The position numbers and the translations under genes are program-made. From NCBI GenBank assembly GCA_937898685.1, contig CALEJT010000023.1, forward strand, positions 12,934-76,933: a DNA stretch of 64,000 nucleotides. Direction: 5' to 3'. Positions 34,222 through 43,329 of the stretch are shown here, one piece after another; the first letter of the stretch is position 1, and each line of letters begins with the position of its first letter. Origin of the DNA: an uncultured Gammaproteobacteria bacterium. GTDB taxonomy: Bacteria > Pseudomonadota > Gammaproteobacteria > Pseudomonadales > Pseudohongiellaceae. The notes under the pieces were generated by a model. That model did not search any database. It was not told the DNA's origin and was given only the letters and a program-made list of their open reading frames with translations.

Positions 34222-36828
34222 GTGGCCGAGCATCCACTTTCTCCGCGCGCTGCCCTTCACGCCCTGCAGGCCGCCGCGCTGCTCCTGCCGGGGCTCGTGC
34301 CCTCCGCTGCCGTTGCGCAAAGCGAAGAAGACCGACTCGCACTGCAGTATTCGCGCGTCGAGGAAGGGCGCCGTTCACTGCAAACCGTTCGCAGCGATTT
34401 GGAACCACTGCATGCCGATACGCTACGGCTGAGTGGCAGTCATAACTTCAACGACACCCACACGCTGCGCTTTGCGGTGAGTCAGGACACGTGGTCGGGC
34501 GCCACCCCCGTCAGCTCGGCACCGCTCGCGGCAGATCCCAACCGCGGGATTTTGCGCGATGGCAGTGGCGGCCTCGTCGTCTCCGGAGCTTCGCCCTATC
34601 TCAACGCCACTTTTCCCGTCGCTGCCGATGGCACGCCGCTGCGGCAACTGAGCGGCGGCACATACGAAGCGGATCCACGCACGGTGCTGGTGATGTCCTC
34701 GGCTTCGCCGGAAATTCGCAAGCAGGTGGATCTGTCGCTCGGCACCGAAGTGGGTGCTTATGACGCCAGCGTCGGGCTCACGGTTTCCACCGAACGCGAC
34801 TATCTCGCACGCGGCCTCAGCGCCAGCATCGCGCGTGATCTCAATCAGCAACTGACGACCTTGTCTTTTGGTATTTCCTACAGCGAAGGCCGCATCGATG
34901 CGCTGCTCGATCCCGACGCCCTGCCCTATCTCGATCGCAGTGTCTGGCAGTCGCAGCTCACACGTGCGAAAGGCAGCGAGCGTCTGAGCGCCACGCGCCA
35001 CGATGCGCGTATCGAGCTGGGACTCACACAAGTGATCGACGCGCAGTCCTATGTCGAAGTGGCGCTGGGTCACTCTCGCGCCAGCGGTTATCTCGGCAAT
35101 CCCTATAAAGCGGTGTCGGTATTGTTCGCGCCGACGAACGACGCTGGCGTGCGTCGCGGTGAATTGCAGGCGCTGATGGAAGTGCGCCCCGATGAACAGA
35201 AGCAGGATCAGTTGAATCTGCACTACGCGCGCGCCCTGCCCTTCAACGACGGCGCCCTGCACGCGAGCTATGCCTATTCCTCGGATAGTTGGGACATCCG
35301 CTCACACAGTTTCGAACTGCAGTGGGTGCAGCCGCTCGGTAGGTGGACCTTCACGCCTCACATTCGCTGGTATCGCCAGCAGCAGGCCGAGTTCTATGTC
35401 GGCTATCTCACCACCGCACAGGCCTGGCGCAGCATCGCCACCGATGAACTCGGCCGCCAGATCTGGACGCCGGTGAATCAGCCGGATCAGCACTACTACC
35501 GCAGCGTGGCAGGTGATTTTCTCGATGCACAGGGACGTGTCGTCGATGCTTCGCTGCTCGATCTGCAGCCCTTGCAGCGTGGCTACGATCGCGCGCTATT
35601 GCCCACGCATTATTCGAGCGATCACCGAATCGCCTCCTTCGGTAGCGTCAACGGTGGTTTCACCCTGAGCCGACGTTTCACCAATGGGCTCCTGTTCGAA
35701 GCCGGCATCGACTTCTATCGCCGTCGTGGCGGTTGGGGTCTGGGCGATGGTGAGAACAACGACTTCGCCGACTTCCGCTTCACGCAGTTCAACCTCGGGC
35801 TGCAGTTCGACTTCGGCGCGCATGCGCAAACTGCCTTGCATCAGCATGCGGGCATCGATCATGCGCAGCACACTGCTTCTGCGCATTCGTCTGCATTGCC
35901 GGCAGGCGTGCGCTTCGTGCACGACAGGCATGAGGTGGGTGCGCTGTCGTTCGGTTATCAAGCGCAGTTCACGCGACAGGGCGGAAGTCTCGGTGAGGAT
36001 GCCACGGTGGCAGCGGAAGGTTGTGACGCCGAAGGTTGTCGCTATGCACCGCGCATGATGACGATGCAGATGCACATGCTGATGGTGAACTACCAGGTGC
36101 GCGAGGATCTGAACCTGATGTTGATGCCGCAGTACATGAGCATGGACATGGGTCTACGCGAACTTGCGAACAGTCCGCCGCCGCGGCCGGGAGAGCATGT
36201 GCATGGTGCCGGCACGCACCAGAGCGGCAGCATCGGCGACACTGTGATCGCCGCCATCTGGCAACCACTGGCGCTTTCCAAGTTGCAGGTGTCGCTCGGT
36301 CTCAGTGCGCCCACCGGCAAGACCGATCTCGAATATCGGCGTCAGAATCAGAGCGATGGTGGCCTGATGCACTTCGACATGCAGACCGGCAGTGGCACCT
36401 GGGATCTTTTGCCCACGCTCACCTGGCAGGATGCCTTTGGCGCGTGGAACTATGGCGCGCAGTTGAGTGCAGTGGCGCGTCTGCAGAAGCGCAACAGCAG
36501 CGGCTACAGTCTCGGTGATCAGTGGCAGCTGAGCACCTGGCTCTCGCATCCGCTCACTTCCTGGCTCGCTGGCAGCGCGCGCCTCACCCACACCTGGCGT
36601 GACGAAATCTCCGGCGACTTCGACAAGTACAACGCACGCATGGGCCCGATGGATTTCCCCTTCAACCAAGGCGGCCGCTACACCGACCTCGGCCTGGGGC
36701 TGAGCATCGCCCTCCCTGCCAATCAGCATCTCGCACTCGAATGGGAAGAACCAGTGCAGGATGAACCCAACGGCTTTCAACTCGAACGCGAAGGGCAGTG
36801 GAATCTGCAGTGGCATTTGCGGTGGTGA
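34222..36828 (+). CDS. DUF3570-like outer-membrane beta-barrel with Met/His-rich segments
   Basis: An 868-residue exported protein, starting at GTG 34222, with a signal peptide cleaved near AVAQ. The first 500 residues fit DUF3570, an outer-membrane barrel family usually about 400 long. The extra part resembles PF13557-type outer-membrane 'transporter' barrels and ends in Trp, as barrels do. A His-rich stretch (about 534-557) and a Met-rich one (11 Met in 612-643) mark the centre. These suggest copper or silver contact. It follows the DUF4266 gene by 3 bases. Confidence 0.75.
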   Translation: MAEHPLSPRAALHALQAAALLLPGLVPSAAVAQSEEDRLALQYSRVEEGRRSLQTVRSDLEPLHADTLRLSGSHNFNDTHTLRFAVSQDTWSGATPVSSAPLAADPNRGILRDGSGGLVVSGASPYLNATFPVAADGTPLRQLSGGTYEADPRTVLVMSSASPEIRKQVDLSLGTEVGAYDASVGLTVSTERDYLARGLSASIARDLNQQLTTLSFGISYSEGRIDALLDPDALPYLDRSVWQSQLTRAKGSERLSATRHDARIELGLTQVIDAQSYVEVALGHSRASGYLGNPYKAVSVLFAPTNDAGVRRGELQALMEVRPDEQKQDQLNLHYARALPFNDGALHASYAYSSDSWDIRSHSFELQWVQPLGRWTFTPHIRWYRQQQAEFYVGYLTTAQAWRSIATDELGRQIWTPVNQPDQHYYRSVAGDFLDAQGRVVDASLLDLQPLQRGYDRALLPTHYSSDHRIASFGSVNGGFTLSRRFTNGLLFEAGIDFYRRRGGWGLGDGENNDFADFRFTQFNLGLQFDFGAHAQTALHQHAGIDHAQHTASAHSSALPAGVRFVHDRHEVGALSFGYQAQFTRQGGSLGEDATVAAEGCDAEGCRYAPRMMTMQMHMLMVNYQVREDLNLMLMPQYMSMDMGLRELANSPPPRPGEHVHGAGTHQSGSIGDTVIAAIWQPLALSKLQVSLGLSAPTGKTDLEYRRQNQSDGGLMHFDMQTGSGTWDLLPTLTWQDAFGAWNYGAQLSAVARLQKRNSSGYSLGDQWQLSTWLSHPLTSWLAGSARLTHTWRDEISGDFDKYNARMGPMDFPFNQGGRYTDLGLGLSIALPANQHLALEWEEPVQDEPNGFQLEREGQWNLQWHLRW

Positions 36829-36843
36829 GGAACCATAAGGCGC

Positions 36844-37824
36844 TCACTTCTTACCGAGTGCATCGAGAATCTTAGTAACGTCCACAGAAAGGCCAACGTA
36901 CGGATCGCTGGTTCGTTTTCCATCCAGCTTGCTTTCGACCACACCCATTTGGAAAGAGAAGAATTCTCCTCCGGATTCCAACGTGTAGCCGAGCCCGTAC
37001 ATGAATTTCGAATCGTTCATCCCTTCTGGCTCAGTCTCGAAATTGTTCCAAATAGCGTTTTTCGCGAAGCCAATATTGATTGAAATAGGTGAGGCCCAAG
37101 CCCATTTCTCGTGACCGCTCCAATAGCTGCCGGGATAGACCGAAAGATATGCAGCGTTATAGAGGGCTTTATCGCTCTTGATTAGACCATACTGCACGTT
37201 AGCCGACGTGTACTTTCTTTTGACCTGGTAAGTGTAGACTGCACTCGCATTTAGAGGATTCAGGATTGTGGATGACGGGGGATCGCAGGGAATCCAACGC
37301 TCCTTGCAGCTTCCACCTCCATCCTTCATTGTGGCTTCCGGCACAAGCTGACTAATCTCTGGATCGCCCAAAATAGTATCGTTCGCTTTGTAGCAAGCAT
37401 CCCCAGCATTTAGCTGTCTGCATACTGCCTCTAGCGCACGTTGCTTGGACGCAAGACTAGCTGCTGGTTGCGTCGCCGGGCCGTCCTGTTTCAACACCAC
37501 CGAAGCTATCAGACCGGCCAGGGCCTGCTTGGGCACGACAGCATCGTCATAACGCAGTACGTAAAAAATGTTGTTACGTTTAGTACTGTGAAACGGAACC
37601 AAGGTGGTCGACGTCGCGTTCTGTACGGAGCTGTATCCACTGATCTTGTAGTCATCCGCAATTACGTAGCTGTAGTTCCCAGGAGGCATCGGAATTTCAA
37701 CGGTATTGTTGTCCTTCGGCTCCAAGGGAATTCTGGAAGCACAGGCCCCGAGCATCGCACACATCAAAAGTACGGAAATAATTCGCCAACCTGCCGACAT
37801 TGAGGAAAGTTCTCTTCTTTTCAT
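36844..37824 (-). CDS. Lipoprotein of unknown function in an AT-richer segment
   Basis: Not recognised. 326 residues, lipobox LGAC, then EPKDNNTVEIPMPPGNYSYVI. Several Cys (CRQLNAGDACYKAND, SCKERWIPCDPP) suggest disulfides. The C-terminal half has repeated YGLGYTLESGGEFFSFQMG-like strands, perhaps a small barrel. Codon use is visibly more A/T-rich than in neighbours, so it was probably acquired. It is divergent from a LuxR-type gene, likely its regulator. Confidence 0.65.
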   Translation of the reverse strand: MKRRELSSMSAGWRIISVLLMCAMLGACASRIPLEPKDNNTVEIPMPPGNYSYVIADDYKISGYSSVQNATSTTLVPFHSTKRNNIFYVLRYDDAVVPKQALAGLIASVVLKQDGPATQPAASLASKQRALEAVCRQLNAGDACYKANDTILGDPEISQLVPEATMKDGGGSCKERWIPCDPPSSTILNPLNASAVYTYQVKRKYTSANVQYGLIKSDKALYNAAYLSVYPGSYWSGHEKWAWASPISINIGFAKNAIWNNFETEPEGMNDSKFMYGLGYTLESGGEFFSFQMGVVESKLDGKRTSDPYVGLSVDVTKILDALGKK

Positions 37825-37846
37825 TGTTATTGAGCCAAGGTAATCA

Positions 37847-37860
37847 GTCCCTTAAGGGAC
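37847..37860. promoter_or_regulatory. Perfect 14-bp palindrome in a divergent intergenic region
   Basis: GTCCCTTAAGGGAC, between the AT-rich lipoprotein gene and the LuxR-type gene. Candidate operator. Confidence 0.45.
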
Positions 37861-37903
37861 CTTAAGCGCCTAGGTAATAAGACGTATCTCACCGACCTTA
37901 ATT

Positions 37904-37927
37904 TAATAGACCATATGATCTATTAAG
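37904..37927. promoter_or_regulatory. Near-perfect 24-bp palindrome upstream of the LuxR-type gene
   Basis: Arms TTAATAGA and TCTATTAA flank CCATATGA; only one base pair of the 24-bp dyad is mismatched. It is about 55-75 bases before the LuxR-type start and is a candidate autoregulatory site. Confidence 0.5.
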
Positions 37928-37980
37928 TAATAAGCTCCCATTTGGCACTTGACAAAATAATGAGCCAAGGAAATGCACGC

Positions 37981-39156
37981 ATGACGTGCTTCACTGACCT
38001 ATGCGCGACGCTGTATGAAGCAGTGTTAGATCCCACCCAATTGCGGGAATTTTGCTCAGGCCTGGCACGCGTTACAGGCAGTCATATCGGGACAGTGCTA
38101 ATACATGACCCTTCGAGAGGCAAAGGACGGTTGGAGATATTGGTAGGAGCCGACGTTGCCTTCATGCGGATGTACGAACGTGAGTACGGGAAAGAAAATC
38201 TCTGGCTGCAGCGAGGCGATGGCCTTCTTCGGAAAGGCGCCGTTGTTGATAGCGATTCGATAGTTTCCCGATCCGAACTGCGGCGTAGTCGTTACTACAA
38301 CGAGTTCCTGAAAAAGGCAGATATCGAACAGTCGGTTGGAATTTGCGCCTACCGTGACGCGAGCTCCTTGGTCATGGCCACCGCTAATCGCTCCGGTAAG
38401 GATGCCCCTTACAGCGACGATGACCTGGCGCTGATGCAGCGGCTGGCTCCGCATTGGGTTAACAGTTATGCCATTTATCGCCAGCTTAGTGGCGTACGAC
38501 AAAAACTTCGTTCACTGGAAGAAGCCATGCACGCCTTGTCTACAGCCATGGTTCTCCTGGATGAACAACAGCAAATCCAGCGGATGAATGCAGCAGCGGA
38601 AGGCTTGTTCTCGGAAGGCTGGCTTATCGAAAGTCCACGAGGAGTAAATGCCAAGGGCTGCGACACTCGCCAATGGGAGCAATTGCTTGGGGGCGCCTGC
38701 CGCGGCCATGCGGTCGAAGGAAGAGTACGGCGAAAATGGGGGAAAATGTTGCTGCGGGATATTAACGGTCACCCGATATTGATCGCCGCAGTGCACCCTC
38801 TCCCGATGTCTTCTTCGATCTCTCCACAGGGCGAAGAGGTGGCAGTTCTTTTCATTCAGCGCGTGTCGATAGCGGGAACACGATCTCTACGCACCTCACT
38901 TATGGAGCTTTATATGCTGACACCTGCCGAAGCGCTGCTGGCCATCACACTACTGAACAAGGTAGACCTTGAAGAGGTGGCATGGAGCTGCGGGATAACG
39001 CTGGCCACCGCCAGAACCAGATTGAAGGCCATTTTCGACAAGACCGGAGAACGCAGTCAGGTTGGTTTGATGCGATTGATGACAGTCATTGCCAATGTGA
39101 TAGGTGCCGGAGCTTTCCCCCACGAGGATGAGGGCCCCGTCAAGGACTCGGAGTGA
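37981..39156 (+). CDS. LuxR-type transcriptional regulator
   Basis: 391 residues from ATG 37981, which has AAGGA upstream; the frame reaches back to a TTG at 37942. The N-terminal two thirds look like a PAS/GAF-like sensor (MVLLDEQQQIQRMNAAAEGLF). The C-terminus is a LuxR-family helix-turn-helix: LTPAEALLAITLLNKVDLEEVAWSCGITLATARTRLKAIFDKTG. There is no receiver domain, so it is probably ligand-controlled. Composition is AT-rich like the divergent lipoprotein gene. Its end overlaps the convergent MATE gene by 17 bases. Confidence 0.8.
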   Translation: MTCFTDLCATLYEAVLDPTQLREFCSGLARVTGSHIGTVLIHDPSRGKGRLEILVGADVAFMRMYEREYGKENLWLQRGDGLLRKGAVVDSDSIVSRSELRRSRYYNEFLKKADIEQSVGICAYRDASSLVMATANRSGKDAPYSDDDLALMQRLAPHWVNSYAIYRQLSGVRQKLRSLEEAMHALSTAMVLLDEQQQIQRMNAAAEGLFSEGWLIESPRGVNAKGCDTRQWEQLLGGACRGHAVEGRVRRKWGKMLLRDINGHPILIAAVHPLPMSSSISPQGEEVAVLFIQRVSIAGTRSLRTSLMELYMLTPAEALLAITLLNKVDLEEVAWSCGITLATARTRLKAIFDKTGERSQVGLMRLMTVIANVIGAGAFPHEDEGPVKDSE

Positions 39157-40573
39157 TACTTGGCTCCAGGGGCTCCTCGATTGTTTCGGGTTCGGGCTCG
39201 GGTTCCATCATCTTCGCCTTACGCCAGTTGCCCCAGCGGTAGTAGGCCAGCGACATCAACATCGCGGCGAGTGAGCTGGCGGGGAAGCTCCACCATACGG
39301 CGTCGACGCCGAGGTAGTCGACGAGGAAATTGGCGAAGGGCACGCGGATGCCCCAGAGCGCGAGCGCGAGAATGATGAGCGGCGGTATCACCGCACCGGT
39401 GGCGCGCACGACGCCGGAAACGACGAAGTTCACGCCGAAGAAGAGGAAGGACCACAGCGCGATGTGGTTGATGTGGCGCGCGAGTCCCAGCACTTCGGCG
39501 CTATCGGGAGGAAGGAACAGCGCCAGCACCCAGCGGTCGAGCAGGATCAAGGGAATGATCAGCGAGCCGGTGAGGATGAAGTTGAACATCACACCGCTGC
39601 GCGTGGTGGCATGCACGCGATCCCAGAGTTTGGCGCCGACGTTCTGCGCCGCCATCGACGAACAGGCCGCACCGATCGCCATCGCCGGCATCTGCACGTA
39701 GGTCCAGGTCTGTAGCGCTGCGCCGTAGGCAGCGACCGTATCCGTCCCGAAACCGTTGACCACCGTCGTGAGCGCGATCATCGCGAGCGAGATCAGCGTC
39801 ATCTGCAAACCCATCGGCAGGCCCTTGAACACGAGCGCGCGGATGATCTTCACGTCGGGGATGAAGAGCTTGGCCCCCACCCTGCCCAGCCACAGCACAT
39901 GACGCTTGCGGCGCATGTAGAGCAGTAAACCGGACAGCGCTGTCGCCTGCGCGCAGAGCGTGGCCCAGGCGGCGCCGGCGATGCCGAGTTCGGGGAAAGG
40001 TCCGATGCCGAACAGGAACATCGGGTTCAGCACGATGTCGAGCACCACCGACAACAACAGAAAGCGAAACGGTGTCTTCGAATCGCCCGTGCCGCGCAGC
40101 GCGGCGGAGAGAAAGGCGAAGGAATACATGAAGGGCATCGCCAGGAAGATGATGCGCAGATAGGCCTCGGCGAGATGCAGGGCTTCGTCTGGGATGCCCA
40201 TTGCCGCCAACAAGTGCCGCGCCAGCCAGTAACCGAAGGAGGCGATGAAGATCGCAATGCCGATGAAGAAGGTGGCGCTGCTGCCCATCACGCGACGTGC
40301 GCGTTTGATGTCGCCTGCGCCCATGGCCTGACCGATGAGGATGGTCGAGGCCATGCTCAGGCCGAACACCGCGCCGATCAGAAAGAACATGATGTTGTTG
40401 GCGTTGGTGGCGGCGCCGAGGGCCGCCTCGCCGAGGAAATGGCCGATCCACATCGCGTTGATCGAACCATTCAATGACTGTGCGACGTTGCCGCCGAGGA
40501 TGGGCAGGGCGAACAACAACAAGCTGCGGCCGATGGGGCCTTGGGTCAGTTTTCCGTGTGGGTGGGCTGGCAT
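39140..40573 (-). CDS. MATE family multidrug/cation exporter
   Basis: A 477-residue inner-membrane protein with about 12 helices in two homologous halves (FALPILGGNVAQSLNGSINAMWIGH... and FKGLPMGLQMTLISLAMIALTTVVNGFG...). It exports drugs or metabolites against Na+ or H+. Start ATG 40573 is chosen; GTG 40597 is possible. The last residues are Pro/Glu-rich. It runs in the same direction as the cyclase and apbE genes and may share their transcript. Confidence 0.9.
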   Translation of the reverse strand: MPAHPHGKLTQGPIGRSLLLFALPILGGNVAQSLNGSINAMWIGHFLGEAALGAATNANNIMFFLIGAVFGLSMASTILIGQAMGAGDIKRARRVMGSSATFFIGIAIFIASFGYWLARHLLAAMGIPDEALHLAEAYLRIIFLAMPFMYSFAFLSAALRGTGDSKTPFRFLLLSVVLDIVLNPMFLFGIGPFPELGIAGAAWATLCAQATALSGLLLYMRRKRHVLWLGRVGAKLFIPDVKIIRALVFKGLPMGLQMTLISLAMIALTTVVNGFGTDTVAAYGAALQTWTYVQMPAMAIGAACSSMAAQNVGAKLWDRVHATTRSGVMFNFILTGSLIIPLILLDRWVLALFLPPDSAEVLGLARHINHIALWSFLFFGVNFVVSGVVRATGAVIPPLIILALALWGIRVPFANFLVDYLGVDAVWWSFPASSLAAMLMSLAYYRWGNWRKAKMMEPEPEPETIEEPLEPSITPSP

Positions 40574-40609
40574 GAGTCGTTCATTGCATGGACGCACGCC
40601 AGCCTAGCG

Positions 40610-41581
40610 TCATTGACGCTGACCCACAACCGAGCGAATGGCCTCGCTGGCTTCGCCTCCCAGGTAGGTGAACTCGAGCTGGAGCAGATACTGGCCATCG
40701 GCCTCAGGCTTGCAGCTGAGCACCTTGGCGTAGATGTCCGGCACGTCCTCTCTTTCCACGAAATCGGGCCACAGCTGAATTTCCTGCAGCACGTTTTCGC
40801 GCCGCGAAGTGAGTACGCGCAGACCTTCTTCGCTCAACTTCACGATGCGTGCGGGAATGCCTTCGAGGCTCACCTGCTTGTCCATGACCGGATAGTAGGT
40901 AACCGGCAGATCCACGTTCTTGCGCAGACCACGGCGGCCGTCGTGATTGCGCAGCAACTTGCGACGCGGCCACGTGAGGCCGATCAGTTCGCACAAGGTG
41001 ACGGGCTGCGACTTACCCTTGATGCGCACGACATTGAAGTCGCCCGGAATGGCGCTGCGTTCCAGCAGGTGATAGGTGGCCTCATCCATCAGGATCTGTC
41101 CACGCAAACAGTAGGACGCGATGCGCGATGCGAGGTTCACTGCTTCTCCCAAGACAGTCTTCTCGCTGTGGATGTCGGAGCCGAGCTGGCACATTGCCAT
41201 CGGGCCGTAGCACAGGCCGATGCCCATGTGCAGTTCACCCATGTTGAGGTTCGCGGCACGTGCATTCACTTCCGGCATCGCCAGCTGCATCTCGATGGCG
41301 CAGGCTGCCATGCGTTGTGCGGCGTAGGGATTGTCGTGACTGTCGAAGAGCGCCAGGATGGCATCGCCCATCAACTTGTCGACGATTCCTCCATGTCTGG
41401 TGATGACGTCGATCATCACCTCGTAGTAGTGGTTGAGCAGTTCCACCATGAGCAGCGGTGACTTCTGCTCGAACATGGCGGTGAAGCCGCGCAGGTCCGA
41501 AACCAATGCGCCAAATTCACGTACCTGTGCCTCCTTGGGCGTCTCCGTTCTGAGCACTTCCTTGCGGTTGAGAGCTCTCAT
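40610..41581 (-). CDS. Class III adenylate/guanylate cyclase with PilZ-like C-terminus
   Basis: A 323-residue soluble protein. The catalytic domain (about 20-205) has the first metal-binding Asp in ALVSDLRGFTAMFE, the second in DKLMGDAILALFD, and GEAVNLASRIASYC. The C-terminal part (RRGLRKNVDLPVTYY...GIPARIVKLSEEGLRVL) looks like a PilZ domain, which would bind cyclic di-GMP and link two second messengers. Its start lies 65 bases inside the end of apbE, in another frame. Confidence 0.8.
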   Translation of the reverse strand: MRALNRKEVLRTETPKEAQVREFGALVSDLRGFTAMFEQKSPLLMVELLNHYYEVMIDVITRHGGIVDKLMGDAILALFDSHDNPYAAQRMAACAIEMQLAMPEVNARAANLNMGELHMGIGLCYGPMAMCQLGSDIHSEKTVLGEAVNLASRIASYCLRGQILMDEATYHLLERSAIPGDFNVVRIKGKSQPVTLCELIGLTWPRRKLLRNHDGRRGLRKNVDLPVTYYPVMDKQVSLEGIPARIVKLSEEGLRVLTSRRENVLQEIQLWPDFVEREDVPDIYAKVLSCKPEADGQYLLQLEFTYLGGEASEAIRSVVGQRQ

Positions 41582-42461
41582 CGATCAGGGATCCTCCGAT
41601 TTTCCCCTGCGTATCTACCCATAGGTGCGGCAGTCCCAGTCCCACCAACCAGGTCTTGCCGGCGTTCTCCTTTAGCATGCCGATGGTGGCTGCACTTCCT
41701 GCCACCACGCAGTAATCCGCGATCACGCTAACCGCGGCGAGCCCTTGCACCGGCCAGCCGGTGCGCGGGTTCAGGATGTGGCCATAACGGCGTCCATCCA
41801 GGGTAAAGCAACGTTCGTAGTCGCCACTCGTGGCAAGCGCTCCTTGCCGCAACGCGACACTACGCAACATCCGATCGGGTTTTCGCGGATCGCGAATTCC
41901 GATCTGCCAAGGGCTGCCATCGGGATGTGGTCCGACGACACGAATGTCGCCACCGAGGTTGATCAGTCCATGCCGTACGCCATGTTCCATGCATAACGTT
42001 GCGGCACGATCGGCAGCGTATTCCTTCACCACGCCACCGAGATCCAACTCCATGCCAGCCACCTGGAATTCCAAGTGTGGCGATGACCACTTCACCTTAT
42101 CCCAACCTACTCGTGCCAGGAGCTCTTCCAGTTGCCGCGTGCGGGGCAGCCGCGGTTCCTTGAAGTTCCAAGCCTGGCGCAACAGGCCCGACGAAAGGTC
42201 GAACAAGCCTTGGCTCTGTGTGTAACAAGTACAGGCATAGTCCAATATTTGCGCAGTCTCAGAGTCCACCTCGATGGCGCCGCCCACTGCCGCCACAGCA
42301 TTGATATGGCTGAGGTAGCTGTCGGGGCGGTAGCGCGAATACTTCGCTTCGAGCCGCGCCACATCTACTTTCACCGCGTCTGCTGCCGTTGCATCGGCTG
42401 CGTACAACAACAGCTCGCACGGTGTGCCCATGGCGTGAAACCGAGAGGTTCTGAGCTGCAT
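41517..42461 (-). CDS. apbE: ApbE-like FAD:protein FMN transferase
   Basis: A 314-residue flavin transferase family protein, which attaches FMN covalently to a Thr or Ser of a partner. Conserved parts are RFHAMGTPCELLLYA, DLGGVVKEYAADRA, LINLGGDIRVVG and YGHILNPRTGWPV. The usual metal-binding Asp of the ADxxxT motif is replaced (VVAGSAATIGML), as in the subgroup I associate with DUF3570/DUF4266 clusters. Start ATG 42461 gives no signal peptide; ATG 42524 would add 21 residues. Confidence 0.85.
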   Translation of the reverse strand: MQLRTSRFHAMGTPCELLLYAADATAADAVKVDVARLEAKYSRYRPDSYLSHINAVAAVGGAIEVDSETAQILDYACTCYTQSQGLFDLSSGLLRQAWNFKEPRLPRTRQLEELLARVGWDKVKWSSPHLEFQVAGMELDLGGVVKEYAADRAATLCMEHGVRHGLINLGGDIRVVGPHPDGSPWQIGIRDPRKPDRMLRSVALRQGALATSGDYERCFTLDGRRYGHILNPRTGWPVQGLAAVSVIADYCVVAGSAATIGMLKENAGKTWLVGLGLPHLWVDTQGKIGGSLIDESSQPQGSAQNGDAQGGTGT

Positions 42462-42657
42462 ACCGGATAACGCCGAATCAGTCCATGCAAAAAACGTATC
42501 AGGTCGTAGTAGACCGGCGCGCATGATAGCCGCGAAGCGGTCCGCGGAGCGAAACAGTTCAAGCTTTCACCATGCCGCCGCAGCCTGCCCCTATCACTGC
42601 AAGGCCCGCTCGGGCAGAATTTCCACCCTTGCCACAGCGACGGGTTTGCCCTGATAC

Positions 42658-43329
42658 ATGGTTTCCGCCGAGTCTCTACCCGACACCAGCTTCATCTGCC
42701 GCGAATGCAATTTGCTCGTGGACCTGAGCCGGTTGGTGGACGGCAAGCGTGCCGAGTGTCCGCGCTGTGGTTGTGTGCTGAGCGTGCGGCGTCCGCGTGC
42801 CAATCAGCGCCTGATGGTGTTCGCGCTCAGCGGTCTGATCTGTCTCGCCGCCAGCACCGTGTTCGATTTCATCCAGCTCTCGGCGGCCGGCATGGGCCGT
42901 GAGCTCACCTTGCCGCAAACGATTTCCGTGCTGTTTTCCCTGCAGGAATGGGCCCTCGCCGCGTTCATGGGGGTGGTGGTCCTGGGCCTGCCCTTCGCCT
43001 TTCTCATCGCGCTCGGCAGTTTGGCGCTGAGTCTCGAGCTGGGACGCGCCGGTCCTTTCAGTTTCGTGCTGCTGCGCTTCGTCACCTTTCTGCGCATGTG
43101 GAACATGGCGGAGATCTTCTTCCTCGGCATCCTCGTGAGCATGGTGAAGATCGCCGACATGGCGGAAGTCGCGCTGGGGCCTTCGTTCTGGTTCTACGCG
43201 ATGTTCAACCTGTTTCTGATACTGGCGCTGTCACACGTCGATCAATATCAGCTCGGCCTCGGCATTCGCCGCATCCTGGCAGCACAGGAGCGTGAGCGGG
43301 AGCAGCTGGCACAGGAACGAACGGCATGA
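42658..43329 (+). CDS. pqiA: PqiA family membrane protein (first half)
   Basis: A 223-residue protein equal to one half of E. coli PqiA (about 417). An N-terminal zinc-ribbon-like Cys set (C14, C17, C34, C37) precedes four membrane helices. Together with the PqiB and PqiC homologues it forms an inner-to-outer membrane lipid transport machine. RMWNMAEIFFLGILVSMVKIADMA is the conserved PqiA block. It overlaps the second half gene by four bases. Confidence 0.88.
   Translation: MVSAESLPDTSFICRECNLLVDLSRLVDGKRAECPRCGCVLSVRRPRANQRLMVFALSGLICLAASTVFDFIQLSAAGMGRELTLPQTISVLFSLQEWALAAFMGVVVLGLPFAFLIALGSLALSLELGRAGPFSFVLLRFVTFLRMWNMAEIFFLGILVSMVKIADMAEVALGPSFWFYAMFNLFLILALSHVDQYQLGLGIRRILAAQEREREQLAQERTA

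Noticed and set aside
36844..39156. Prophage or IS remnant
   Set aside because: The region is AT-rich but shows no transposase, integrase, terminal inverted repeats or target duplication.
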